Assembly: GCA_964531455.1 (NCBI GenBank) | Contig: CAZHFZ010000013.1 | Coordinates: 1-64,000, forward strand | Length of the DNA: 64,000 nucleotides | Source of the DNA: Ga0077527 sp964531455 | Lineage (GTDB): Bacteria > Pseudomonadota > Gammaproteobacteria > Burkholderiales > SG8-41 | Reading direction: 5' to 3' | Shown here: positions 7,652 through 16,116 of the stretch, one piece after another | How positions within the stretch are numbered: the stretch's first letter is position 1 | How the letters are laid out: every line of letters starts with the position of its first letter | Translations under genes and position numbers: made by a program | The notes under the pieces: generated by a model | What the model was told of the DNA's origin: nothing | Databases searched by the model: none | What the model saw: only the letters and a program-made list of their open reading frames with translations

Positions 7652-9010
7652 ATGAGCGCTGCCCAAACCGCAGCACGTACACTGGCCGGGTTCGCCCACG
7701 AACTCAGCTACGAGCAAATCCCCGCGGCAGCGCGAGAACGCGCCCGCCAGTGCATTATCGATACGACAGGTGCGGCGCTGTTCGGCTCGCGCCTGTCGTG
7801 GAGCAAGATTGTTGCCGGGCACGCCCGCAACTGCGGCGGCAACGGCAGCAGCCGTGTCATCGGTACCGATCTCAAGGTCGCACCACCCGCGGCGGCTCTG
7901 GCCAACGGCGTGTGTTCACATGCCTTCGAACTCGACGGCCTGCGTAAACCCAGCGCCGGCGTGCATCCCGGCGCGATCCTGCTCCCGGCAGCACTCGCAG
8001 CAGCCGAACATCAGGGCGCCAGCGGCAAAGAAGTGCTGACCGCCTTCATCGCCGGTGCGGAGGTGATGTTCCGCATCGGCCTCGCTGCCAAACAATCCAC
8101 CGAGTCGTTGGGCTTTCATGCCCCCGGCGTCAACGGCCCCTTTGGCTCGGCCATCGTCGCCGGCAAACTGCTCGGGCTCAATGCCGAACAGCTGACGCAG
8201 GCGCTGGGCATCGCCGGTTCGCTCGGCGGCGGCCTGCTCGCCTTCGCCAAGGCCGGCAATGGCGCAATGGTCAAACGCCTGCATATGGGCCGCGCAGCGG
8301 AAGCCGGCGTGGTTGCTGCACTGTTGGCGCGCGATGGTTACGAAGGTCCGGACAGCGTGCTGGAAGGCCAGTACGGCTACCTGGAATCGTATTGCCGCGA
8401 AGGCGACGCGACGCAGTTCACCAAGGACCTCGGCACGCATTTCGATATCGTTTACGCCTGCCTGAAACGTTACGCCTGTCACATCACCGCGCATACGCCG
8501 GTGCAGTCCCTGCAGGAACTGCGCGCCGAACATCAATTCAATGGCGAAGACGTGGCCGCATTGACCATTCATGCCCGCCATAAAGTGCTGTCGCATCACG
8601 ACATTCGCGAACCGCGCGACGTCGCGGGCGCACAGTACAGCGTGCCCTTCTGTTCGGCGATTGCGCTGTATTACGACGTCAACGATCCGCTCGCGTTTTC
8701 GGAAACGGCGTTGAACGACGCCAGGGTGCGCGCGCTGGCACTGAAACTGAAGGTCGTCGAGATGGGCCACGATGAAAAGGGTGGCGCGTGGGCAACACGA
8801 GTGGCGATCGAATTGAAGGATGGTCGCCGCTTCGAACGTTTTGCCGAGGAATTCAAGGGTACGCCTGCATCACCGCTATCGGCGGAAGAACTGCAGATCA
8901 AGTTCATGCGCATGGCCGGCGCACACGCGCCCGCAGCTGCGCTGCATGACCAGCTGACGGCGCTCGAATCCATCGCGGACTGCCGCACGCTTGCCATCGG
9001 CGCAGCCTGA
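7652..9010 (+). CDS. MmgE/PrpD family protein, divergent paralogue 3
   Basis: The protein has 452 residues and the same fold. The N-terminal active-site segment differs: the ELDD(I/V)H of the other two copies is ELDGLRKPSAGVHPG here, so the second aspartate and the following histidine are replaced. The later landmarks GFHAPGVNG (about 151-159) and MVKRLHMGRAAEAG (about 206-219) are intact. It begins 10 bp after paralogue 2, has no strong ribosome-binding site, and may rely on coupling. It may have a different reaction specificity, or form mixed assemblies with its neighbours; both are inference. Confidence 0.85.
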   Translation: MSAAQTAARTLAGFAHELSYEQIPAAARERARQCIIDTTGAALFGSRLSWSKIVAGHARNCGGNGSSRVIGTDLKVAPPAAALANGVCSHAFELDGLRKPSAGVHPGAILLPAALAAAEHQGASGKEVLTAFIAGAEVMFRIGLAAKQSTESLGFHAPGVNGPFGSAIVAGKLLGLNAEQLTQALGIAGSLGGGLLAFAKAGNGAMVKRLHMGRAAEAGVVAALLARDGYEGPDSVLEGQYGYLESYCREGDATQFTKDLGTHFDIVYACLKRYACHITAHTPVQSLQELRAEHQFNGEDVAALTIHARHKVLSHHDIREPRDVAGAQYSVPFCSAIALYYDVNDPLAFSETALNDARVRALALKLKVVEMGHDEKGGAWATRVAIELKDGRRFERFAEEFKGTPASPLSAEELQIKFMRMAGAHAPAAALHDQLTALESIADCRTLAIGAA

Positions 9011-9040
9011 GTCGCCGCGAAACACAAAAACGAGGACATC

Positions 9041-9991
9041 ATGATGCAAAGGCTGTTAATTACCACATTGTGCGCGCTGGCGTTTCCTGCATTCGCAGCC
9101 TATCCGGAAAAACCGGTACGCCTGATCGTGCCGCTTGCCGCCGGTGGCGGCATGGATACCACGGCACGCTCGATCGCAACACCGCTCGGCGAGCGCCTCG
9201 GCCAAACTGTCGTCGTCGATAACCGGCCGGGCGGCGGCGGCAATGTCGGCGTCGACATCCTGCGCGAGGCTCCGGCTGACGGCCACACCCTGTTCATGGG
9301 TAGTGCGACCTTTGTGATTCATCCGCTGCTTTACAAGGCGCGTTATGTGCCCACGCGCGATTTCATGGCGATCACCCAAGTCTCGCGCCAGCCGTACGTG
9401 CTGATTGTGCACCCCAGCGTATCAGCGAAAACCGTCAAGGAACTGGTGACCTATACCAAGGCCAACCCCAACAAAATCAATTACGCGTCATCCGGCCAGG
9501 GCAGTCTGATTCATCTGACCAGCGAACTGTTCAAGGTTCGCACTGGTGCTGACATGACGCACATTCCCTACAAGGGCATGGGCGCGGCTTACACCGACAT
9601 GCTTTCAGGACGCGTTCAGGCCTCATTCCCCAGCATCATTTCCGTATTACCGCATTTGAAAACCGGGAAACTGCGTGCGCTGGCGGTATCCAGCACACAA
9701 CGTGCGGCCTCTCTGCCCGAGGTTCCAAGCGTCAAGGAGACCGGCATCCCCGACTTTGACGTCTCCAACTGGTACGGCCTTTTCGCCCCAATCGGTTCGC
9801 CCAAAGGCGTTGTCGAGCGCGTGCACCGCGAAGTGGTGGTCATCCTCAAAACAGCGGACCTGCAAAAGCGCATGGCGGCTGACGGTTCCGACCCGGTCGG
9901 CAACACACCTGCCGAGTTCGCCAACCACGTCAAGGCAGAAACAGCGCGCTGGACTGAAGTCATCAAGAAATCGAACATCAAGGCTGATTGA
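9041..9991 (+). CDS. Bug/TctC-family periplasmic substrate-binding protein
   Basis: This 316-residue protein has a short signal peptide (MMQRLLITTLCALAFPAFA, cleavage probably before AYPEKP). The hallmark Bug-family opening YPEKPVRLIVPLAAGGGMD is followed by VVVDNRPGGGGNVG. Bug proteins bind carboxylates in the periplasm, often for tripartite tricarboxylate transporters (TctA/TctB) or as sensors. Neither TctA nor TctB is in the window. It lies 30 bp after the third MmgE/PrpD gene, has a GAGGA ribosome-binding site, and closes the cluster before a terminator. It most likely captures the compound the cluster processes. Many Bug proteins are orphans, so transport itself is unproven. Confidence 0.92.
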   Translation: MMQRLLITTLCALAFPAFAAYPEKPVRLIVPLAAGGGMDTTARSIATPLGERLGQTVVVDNRPGGGGNVGVDILREAPADGHTLFMGSATFVIHPLLYKARYVPTRDFMAITQVSRQPYVLIVHPSVSAKTVKELVTYTKANPNKINYASSGQGSLIHLTSELFKVRTGADMTHIPYKGMGAAYTDMLSGRVQASFPSIISVLPHLKTGKLRALAVSSTQRAASLPEVPSVKETGIPDFDVSNWYGLFAPIGSPKGVVERVHREVVVILKTADLQKRMAADGSDPVGNTPAEFANHVKAETARWTEVIKKSNIKAD

Positions 9992-10057
9992 CTGTCGCGC
10001 AGCCCTTGCGCACACCGTCGCGGTAGCAGTTACAATCGCGGCGGCTTGCAAAAGTCG

Positions 10058-10088
10058 CGCCCGCCGCGTCATCGCCGGCGGGCGTTTT
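10058..10088 (+). terminator. Rho-independent terminator after the catabolic cluster
   Basis: A perfect 9-bp GC stem (CGCCCGCCG / CGGCGGGCG) with a 9-nt loop is followed by TTTT. It lies 67 bp after the Bug gene and upstream of the next gene. Confidence 0.75.
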
Positions 10089-10164
10089 GCGTTGTATGGG
10101 GACGGAGCCAAGCCCGCTTGAGTTCCTTTATAATAACCCAATAAAATCAATCTCTTATAACATC

Positions 10165-12195
10165 ATGCCAATCTACGCGCTGACCATCTTCGCGAGTGCC
10201 TTCCTGCTGTTTCTGGTGCAACCGATCATGGCCAAACAGATTCTGCCCTGGTTCGGCGGCTCCGCTGCCGTGTGGACCACCTGCCTGATGTTTTTCCAGT
10301 TGGTATTGCTCTTCGGTTATGCCTACGCCGACTGGACCATCCGTTTCCTCAAGCCGCGTCCGCAAGTCATCCTGCACACCGCTTTGCTGTTGATCAGCCT
10401 GGTGTCTTTGCCGATCATCGCCGGCACCGGCTGGAAACCCGATGGCAATGAAGATCCAACGTGGCTGATCCTCGGCTTGCTCGCCGCAACCATCGGCCTG
10501 CCCTATTTCCTGCTGTCGACTACCGGTCCGTTGCTGCAAGCGTGGTTTGCGCGGAGTTATCCCAATGTCAAAAACGTCTATCGGCTGTTTGCGCTGTCGA
10601 ACGGCGCTTCGCTGATTGCACTGATCGCCTACCCGTTCATCGTAGAGCCCTATGTGACCACGCACGAACAATCCATCGGCTGGAGCATCAGCTATGCGCT
10701 GTTTGCCGCGCTGTGCGTGACATCGGCTGTATTCAGCCTGCGCCCGTCGCAAGGCACCGCGGCCACGCCGGCTGGCGGCATCCCGGCGGCTGACGGCCCC
10801 AAACCGCGTGCTGCCGATTACCTGCTGTGGCTGGCTCTCGCCGCGATGGGTTCGTTCATGCTGATCGCGGTGACCAACCATATCACCCATGACGTAGCCT
10901 CGGTGCCCTTCCTGTGGATCCTGCCGCTGACGCTGTACCTGCTGTCATTCGTATTGTGTTTTGAGGGCCGTAACTGGTACCAGCGCTCCATCTTCTTCGG
11001 TCCGCTGCTGGTGATCCTGGGGGCGATGGCATGGGCGCTGCATACCGACGGCGGCGTGATGAACATCAAGGAAGCGATCCCCCTGTTTGCGATCGGCCTG
11101 TTCGTGATGTGCATGTTCTTCCATGGTGAACTCGCCGCACTGAAGCCGGCGCCGCGCCACCTGACCGGCTATTACCTGATGATTTCGCTGGGCGGTGCCG
11201 TCGGCGGACTAATGGTCGGCTTTGTCGCCCCCAAACTCTTCAACACCTATTATGAATTCGGCTTCGGTCTGGTATTTACCGCGCTGCTTGCGGCTTACGT
11301 TGCGCGACGCATCCATGTCATCGTGCCGGTTCTGGCGCTTGCGGCCGCCGGCTTCACCGGTTACCACGTACACAGCTATATCAACATGCTGTCGAATGAC
11401 GCGCGGGTGATGGCACGGAATTTCTATGGCACGTTGCGAGTCAAGGATTTCGGCGATGAGACCAGCCCGAGCGGCACGCGCCGACTGATGCATGGCGTGA
11501 TCATGCACGGCGAGCAGTTCCTCGCGCCGGACAAGCGCATGCTGCCGACCACTTACTACGGCCCTGATTCAGGCATCGGGCGCATCATCAATATCAAACG
11601 CGAAGCCGCTCAGGAAATCAATGTCGGCATCGTCGGCCTCGGTGCCGGCACGCTGGCGGTTTACGGACGCAAGGGCGACACCTATCGCTTTTACGAAATC
11701 AATCCGCAGGTCATTGATGTCGCGATGAAGGAGTTCACCTATCTGACCGAAACCCCGGCAAAGATTGAGAACCTGCTTGGCGATGCGCGTCTGACCATGG
11801 AACGTGAGCCGGCGCAGAACTACGATGTGCTGGCCATTGACGCCTTCTCCAGCGACTCAATCCCCACCCATCTGATGACGCATCAGGCGATGGGCGTCTA
11901 CCTGAAGAACATGAAACCGGACGGCGTCATTGCCTTCCACGTCACCAACCGCTTCCTGCATCTCGCACCGGTGGTCAAGCGCATCGCGGATGAGCATGGC
12001 CTGCACACAGTTCTGATCAGCGATGATCCGGACAGCGACTCGGATTTTGCCAAGACCGACTGGGTGTTGGTATCGCGCAGTGAAAAAGCGCTGGCGCATG
12101 CGCGGATCACCGGCGCAAAGCAAGCCATCGGCGAGATTCCCGGCCTGCGGCTTTGGACGGACAGCTTCAGCAACCTGTTCAAGATTCTCAAGTAA
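10165..12195 (+). CDS. membrane protein fused to a spermidine-synthase-like domain
   Basis: The 676-residue protein starts at the ATG at 10165 (MPIYALTIFASAFLLF). The upstream extension of the frame lacks hydrophobic or family character. Residues about 1-420 hold some ten to twelve transmembrane helices. Residues about 470-670 form a class I methyltransferase-like polyamine synthase domain, with the nucleotide-binding motif NVGIVGLGAGTLAVYG, the acidic YRFYEINPQV and YDVLAIDAFSSDSIP with the catalytic-type aspartate. This is the 'fused MFS/spermidine synthase' type. Whether it makes a polyamine or transfers another aminopropyl or methyl group is unknown. A TATAAT-like sequence lies at 10129-10134 but has no good -35. 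It stands alone between two signals. Confidence 0.85.
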   Translation: MPIYALTIFASAFLLFLVQPIMAKQILPWFGGSAAVWTTCLMFFQLVLLFGYAYADWTIRFLKPRPQVILHTALLLISLVSLPIIAGTGWKPDGNEDPTWLILGLLAATIGLPYFLLSTTGPLLQAWFARSYPNVKNVYRLFALSNGASLIALIAYPFIVEPYVTTHEQSIGWSISYALFAALCVTSAVFSLRPSQGTAATPAGGIPAADGPKPRAADYLLWLALAAMGSFMLIAVTNHITHDVASVPFLWILPLTLYLLSFVLCFEGRNWYQRSIFFGPLLVILGAMAWALHTDGGVMNIKEAIPLFAIGLFVMCMFFHGELAALKPAPRHLTGYYLMISLGGAVGGLMVGFVAPKLFNTYYEFGFGLVFTALLAAYVARRIHVIVPVLALAAAGFTGYHVHSYINMLSNDARVMARNFYGTLRVKDFGDETSPSGTRRLMHGVIMHGEQFLAPDKRMLPTTYYGPDSGIGRIINIKREAAQEINVGIVGLGAGTLAVYGRKGDTYRFYEINPQVIDVAMKEFTYLTETPAKIENLLGDARLTMEREPAQNYDVLAIDAFSSDSIPTHLMTHQAMGVYLKNMKPDGVIAFHVTNRFLHLAPVVKRIADEHGLHTVLISDDPDSDSDFAKTDWVLVSRSEKALAHARITGAKQAIGEIPGLRLWTDSFSNLFKILK

Positions 12196-12210
12196 GCGGC
12201 ATTGCGGAAT

Positions 12211-12235
12211 GGTGCGCCAGTATTTCCGGCGCACC
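12211..12235 (+). terminator. GC hairpin after the spermidine-synthase-like gene
   Basis: A perfect 8-bp stem GGTGCGCC / GGCGCACC with a 9-nt loop begins 15 bp after the stop codon. No T-tract follows, so it may be a weak terminator or a 3'-end stabiliser. Confidence 0.4.
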
Positions 12236-12321
12236 TGAAAGGCTGCGGCAATACGCTGCGTCCGCGCCGGTATTATCATGAGCAGCTTGAACAAACGGTT
12301 GCCGTACCCATCTTGAATACC

Positions 12322-13746
12322 ATGCCGACCATGAACACCGTCCATCTGTTTTTTAATTGTTTTCTGAAAGCAGGCCGCTTTTGGCTCGCAATGGCACTGT
12401 TGCTGCCCGTCACAGCCACCGCTCAGGCGCCAACCGATGTGCGTGGATTGCCGACGCTGGCGCCCCTGGTCAATCTGGTTACGCCCGCAGTGGTCAACGT
12501 TTCAGTGGTCACGCGTGCACCAATGGAAGACAACCCGCTGTTCCGCGACCCGTTCTTCCGCCGCTTTTTCAATCTGCCCGACCGTCCGCAGCGCCAGGAA
12601 CAGGCAGCAGGTTCCGGCGTCATCGTTGATGCCGCACGCGGGTTCATCCTGACCAACAACCATGTCATCAAGGATGCCGAGCAGGTCATCATCACGCTGA
12701 AAGACCGGCGCCAATTTCCGGCCAAACTAGTCGGCACCGATCCCGGGACCGATATCGCGGTGCTGCAGATCAGCGCGCCCAACCTCAGCGCTCTGCGCAT
12801 CGGCGACTCCGATGTGCTGCAGGTTGGCGATTACGTCATGGCCATCGGCAATCCATTCGGCATCGGCCAGACAGTGACCTCGGGCATCGTCAGCGCATTG
12901 GGCCGCAGCGGACTTTCCGTCGAAGGCTATGAAGACTTCATCCAGACGGATGCTTCTATCAACCCCGGCAATTCGGGTGGCGCGCTGGTCAATCTGCGCG
13001 GCGAATTGATAGGCATCAACACCGCCATCATTGGTCCTGCGGGCGGCAACGTCGGCATCGGCTTTGCCGTACCCTCGGCCATGGCGCGTGCCGTCATGGA
13101 ACAAATTGTGCGCCACGGCGAAGTTCGTCGCGGCCGCCTGGGCATCGAAATGGCAGACGTGACACTGGACGCGCAACGCAAGCTGAAGCTACCTTCTCTG
13201 GATGGCGCTCTGATTGCCAGCGTCGAAGCCGGCTCACCCGCCGAAAAAGCAGGTTTGCGCCAAGGGGACATTGTCATCGCGCTTAACGGCCGCCCTGTGC
13301 GCGGACCCGCGGAGTTACGTGCGCGCCTGGGATTGACGCCAATCGGCGACGATGCAGACATGACCATCGTGCGCGAAGGCGGTCAGCAGCGCATTCGCGC
13401 ACGCATCGCAGCACCGCAACCAGCAGGCAAAGGTGAAGCGCTGGTGGTGCCGCAACTTCCGGGAATGCGCGTTGTTGAGATTGAACGCGGCAGCCCGCTG
13501 TATGAACGTCTGCGCGGCGGCGGCTTGGTGGTAGCCACGGTTGAAGCCAACAGTCGTGCGTTGCAGGCAGGCTTCCGCCCGGGAGACATCATCTATGCGG
13601 TCAACCGGCGTCGTGTTCAGACCGTCGCGGAATTCCAGAATCTGCTGCGCGCCGCGCAGCAAGTCCCCTCGGGGGGCAGCGCTGAACGAGGCTACGCGGT
13701 AAGCCTGCTGCGGGGCGACTTCAGCATGACCATCATCATTCGCTAG
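12322..13746 (+). CDS. DegP/DegQ-type periplasmic serine protease (Do family)
   Basis: With the ATG at 12322 the protein is 474 residues and begins with a signal peptide ending ATAQA at about residue 36; the ATG at 12331 is also possible. The frame is open further upstream but that part looks non-coding. The trypsin-like domain carries the catalytic triad H114 (TNNHVI), D144 (GTDIAV) and S218 (NPGNSGGAL). Two PDZ domains follow, at about 245-345 and 375-474, both with the glycine-rich carboxylate-binding loops. Proteins of this family degrade or refold misfolded envelope proteins. No stress-promoter motif was recognised in the short upstream spacer. Confidence 0.9.
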   Translation: MPTMNTVHLFFNCFLKAGRFWLAMALLLPVTATAQAPTDVRGLPTLAPLVNLVTPAVVNVSVVTRAPMEDNPLFRDPFFRRFFNLPDRPQRQEQAAGSGVIVDAARGFILTNNHVIKDAEQVIITLKDRRQFPAKLVGTDPGTDIAVLQISAPNLSALRIGDSDVLQVGDYVMAIGNPFGIGQTVTSGIVSALGRSGLSVEGYEDFIQTDASINPGNSGGALVNLRGELIGINTAIIGPAGGNVGIGFAVPSAMARAVMEQIVRHGEVRRGRLGIEMADVTLDAQRKLKLPSLDGALIASVEAGSPAEKAGLRQGDIVIALNGRPVRGPAELRARLGLTPIGDDADMTIVREGGQQRIRARIAAPQPAGKGEALVVPQLPGMRVVEIERGSPLYERLRGGGLVVATVEANSRALQAGFRPGDIIYAVNRRRVQTVAEFQNLLRAAQQVPSGGSAERGYAVSLLRGDFSMTIIIR

Positions 13747-13823
13747 CGAACCGCAAAACAAGCGGCCGTGCAGCGAAATAATGTCAGCGTCAGGCTGCCG
13801 GCAACGGCACGTTGACCTTTCAG

Positions 13824-14954
13824 TCAACCGCGGCTGCGTCGCACCAACCAGCCGCCGATACTGAGCAGCGCGGAATTAGCCAGCCACACCGGCGCATAAC
13901 CAAACGCGGTGCCGATTGTTCCGAATACCAGCGGAATGACCAGATGGGTGAAATTATTCACCGTGACACGGATTCCCGCAGCTTCTGACACGCGGTCTTT
14001 GGGCGCAAGTGAATAAATCAACGACATCGACATCGGCTGGCCACAACCCACTCCAAGACCCAGCAGGAAGGCCACTGCCCCCAGCGCCACCGGATGTTCG
14101 AATAACGGGAACAGCGTGAACGCAAAGGCCGCGACAAAAATCGCGTAAATCAGGATCTGCTTTTCGCTGGTGCGCTTGATCAGCCAGGGCAGCACCGAGC
14201 GGATCACAAACGTCGCCAATGCGAAGGTGCCCAGGATGATGCCGATTGCCGAGGCAGAGAGACCAATGCCGTGGCCATAGACCGGCATGTAGAAGTTGAA
14301 CAGGTCCCAACCGGCGGAAATAAAGCCGCTGGCAATGAAAGTGTTGCGCAGGCGGGGCGAACGCCACAGCTCCATGGCCCCGCCGGATGGAACCCCGGAT
14401 GATTTAGCAGCCACGGGCAGAAAACCCGGATTGCGCAACAGCATCAGCACCGGGATTATCGTGAATGCGGCAAAAATTATGAAAGTCTTCAGGTAACCCA
14501 GATAATCGATCGAGAAACCGGCAATCAGCGGACCGAGGAACCCCGCACCCGAAAAGCCCAGGCTGACGATCGCGTAATTGCGCGAACGGTTTTCAGGACC
14601 GCCAATACCGCCGGCAACTCCGGTGACCGTGACAAAAAAGAAATGAAATGAAGAACCGAGCAGGAATGAGGCAATGTAAAGCATGGACAGCGTGGGCCAC
14701 AGCACGGTCAACAGCAGTGCAATACCCAGCCCTGTACTGCCGAGCAGCATCGGCAACCGCGGCCCGACGCGATCGGCCAGCTTTCCAATGGAGATCGCAA
14801 ACAGCATGGGGCACAGGGCATACAGCGCCATCAGGAACCCGACCTGCATCTGCGTCGCACCGGATTCGAGCGCAAACAACGACACCACCACCCGGCTGCC
14901 GCCGAATGCGATGTGATTGAGAACGATCACTACCAGCGTGAGGTATATGGCCAT
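13824..14954 (-). CDS. major facilitator superfamily transporter
   Basis: The protein has 376 residues and about twelve hydrophobic segments. The MFS loop 2-3 signature GKLADRVGPRLPMLLG is present near residue 60, followed by a second six-helix half from about residue 200. The start is an ATG. It is convergent with the protease gene, and lies 169 bp downstream of egtD on the same strand, so it could be read with egtD. The substrate cannot be inferred. At 376 residues it is slightly short for an MFS protein, but both halves are represented. Confidence 0.85.
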   Translation of the reverse strand: MAIYLTLVVIVLNHIAFGGSRVVVSLFALESGATQMQVGFLMALYALCPMLFAISIGKLADRVGPRLPMLLGSTGLGIALLLTVLWPTLSMLYIASFLLGSSFHFFFVTVTGVAGGIGGPENRSRNYAIVSLGFSGAGFLGPLIAGFSIDYLGYLKTFIIFAAFTIIPVLMLLRNPGFLPVAAKSSGVPSGGAMELWRSPRLRNTFIASGFISAGWDLFNFYMPVYGHGIGLSASAIGIILGTFALATFVIRSVLPWLIKRTSEKQILIYAIFVAAFAFTLFPLFEHPVALGAVAFLLGLGVGCGQPMSMSLIYSLAPKDRVSEAAGIRVTVNNFTHLVIPLVFGTIGTAFGYAPVWLANSALLSIGGWLVRRSRG

Positions 14955-15123
14955 CAGAAATGCGTCTGGCGCAAAAGGCGCGGCGTTCTGGCAAGTTTAG
15001 CATCGCCGCCTTACGAATCCGCTCCGCATTCCACACTGTAATCGGCTGTGTAGTGCCGTTTCACAGGTGATTTTCGCGGATCATCCCTGCAATCAGCAGA
15101 GACGTCCGCATCATGGCAAACAG

Positions 15124-16113
15124 TCAGGCCGCGAGAAGATGCACTGAAAAAAACTGCTGCGGATCAGTCCATACCTGCAGCGGCCTGAATCCTGATCTTT
15201 GCGCCAGTTCGCGAAACTCGTTGATCGAATACTTGCAGGAATTCTCGGTGTGCATGCGTTCGCCCTTGGCAAATGCAAACACCTGTCCACCGACCGTTAC
15301 GCTTTGCGCGCAAAGGCTTTCAAGATGCATTTCAATCCGTCCCGCAACCTCGTCATAAAACGCGACATGTCGAAACTTCTCAAGTTCGAAATCCGCGCCC
15401 AGTTCACGGTTGATGCGGCGAAGCACATTCAGGTTGAATTCCGCAGTCACACCCTGCGAATCATTGTAGGCGGCATGCAGTACGGCGGGATTTTTTTTCA
15501 GATCGACGCCGACAAGCATCGCCCCGCCGTGACCGGCAAGACGACGGGCATCCTGCAGAAACATCAGCGCCTCCTCTTGTGTCAGGTTGCCTATGGTCGA
15601 ACCGGGAAAATAAATCACGCGCCGCGATGTGCCGTAAGCCGCCAGTCCGGGAATCTCCATCGGCTGCATATAATCGGCACAAACTGCGATGACCGGCGTC
15701 AGCGGAAATCGCTTCTCCAGACGGACTGCTGCGCCGCGCAGGGCATCGACCGAGATGTCAACCGGCACATAGGCCGCCGGACGCAAGGCCTGCAGCAACA
15801 CCTCGGTCTTGACACCGGCGCCACTGCCGAACTCGATCAACAGACAGTTCTCGCCAAGTTCTGCCGCCATCGCCACAACACTATCCTGCATCAACAGGAG
15901 TTCGGTACGTGTCGGGTAATATTCGGGCAACTCGCAGATCGCCTCAAACAGCGCTGAACCACGGGCATCATAGAAATATTTGGGAGAAAGCGCTTTGGGC
16001 GTACGCCCAAGACCGGCAACAACGTCATCAAGAAACCGGCCCACCTCAGGATGGAGGTCCACAAACATCATTGGGCGTACGGCATTCGGGCGAGGCAGTT
16101 CAAGCTGCGGCAA
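15124..16113 (-). CDS. egtD: L-histidine N-alpha-methyltransferase (EgtD)
   Basis: The protein has up to 329 residues. Diagnostic segments are PKYFYDARGSALFEAICELPEYYPTRTE at about 45-70, the SAM-binding IEFGSGAGVKTEVLL, the acidic VPVDIS, and FPGSTIGNL. EgtD trimethylates histidine to hercynine, the first step of ergothioneine synthesis. The sulfoxide synthase EgtB, usually adjacent, is absent here. The gene follows the PBP7-like gene by only 3 bp, so the two are probably co-transcribed. The frame opens at a TTG (16113) directly after a GAGGG that is too close to serve it. The ATG pair at 16071/16068 is an alternative start that keeps all conserved motifs. Confidence 0.88.
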   Translation of the reverse strand: MPQLELPRPNAVRPMMFVDLHPEVGRFLDDVVAGLGRTPKALSPKYFYDARGSALFEAICELPEYYPTRTELLLMQDSVVAMAAELGENCLLIEFGSGAGVKTEVLLQALRPAAYVPVDISVDALRGAAVRLEKRFPLTPVIAVCADYMQPMEIPGLAAYGTSRRVIYFPGSTIGNLTQEEALMFLQDARRLAGHGGAMLVGVDLKKNPAVLHAAYNDSQGVTAEFNLNVLRRINRELGADFELEKFRHVAFYDEVAGRIEMHLESLCAQSVTVGGQVFAFAKGERMHTENSCKYSINEFRELAQRSGFRPLQVWTDPQQFFSVHLLAA

Positions 16114-16116
16114 CCC

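Noticed and set aside
10106..10134. full sigma-70 promoter before the spermidine-synthase-like gene
   Set aside because: TATAAT is present at 10129, but nothing resembling TTGACA lies 16-18 bp upstream.
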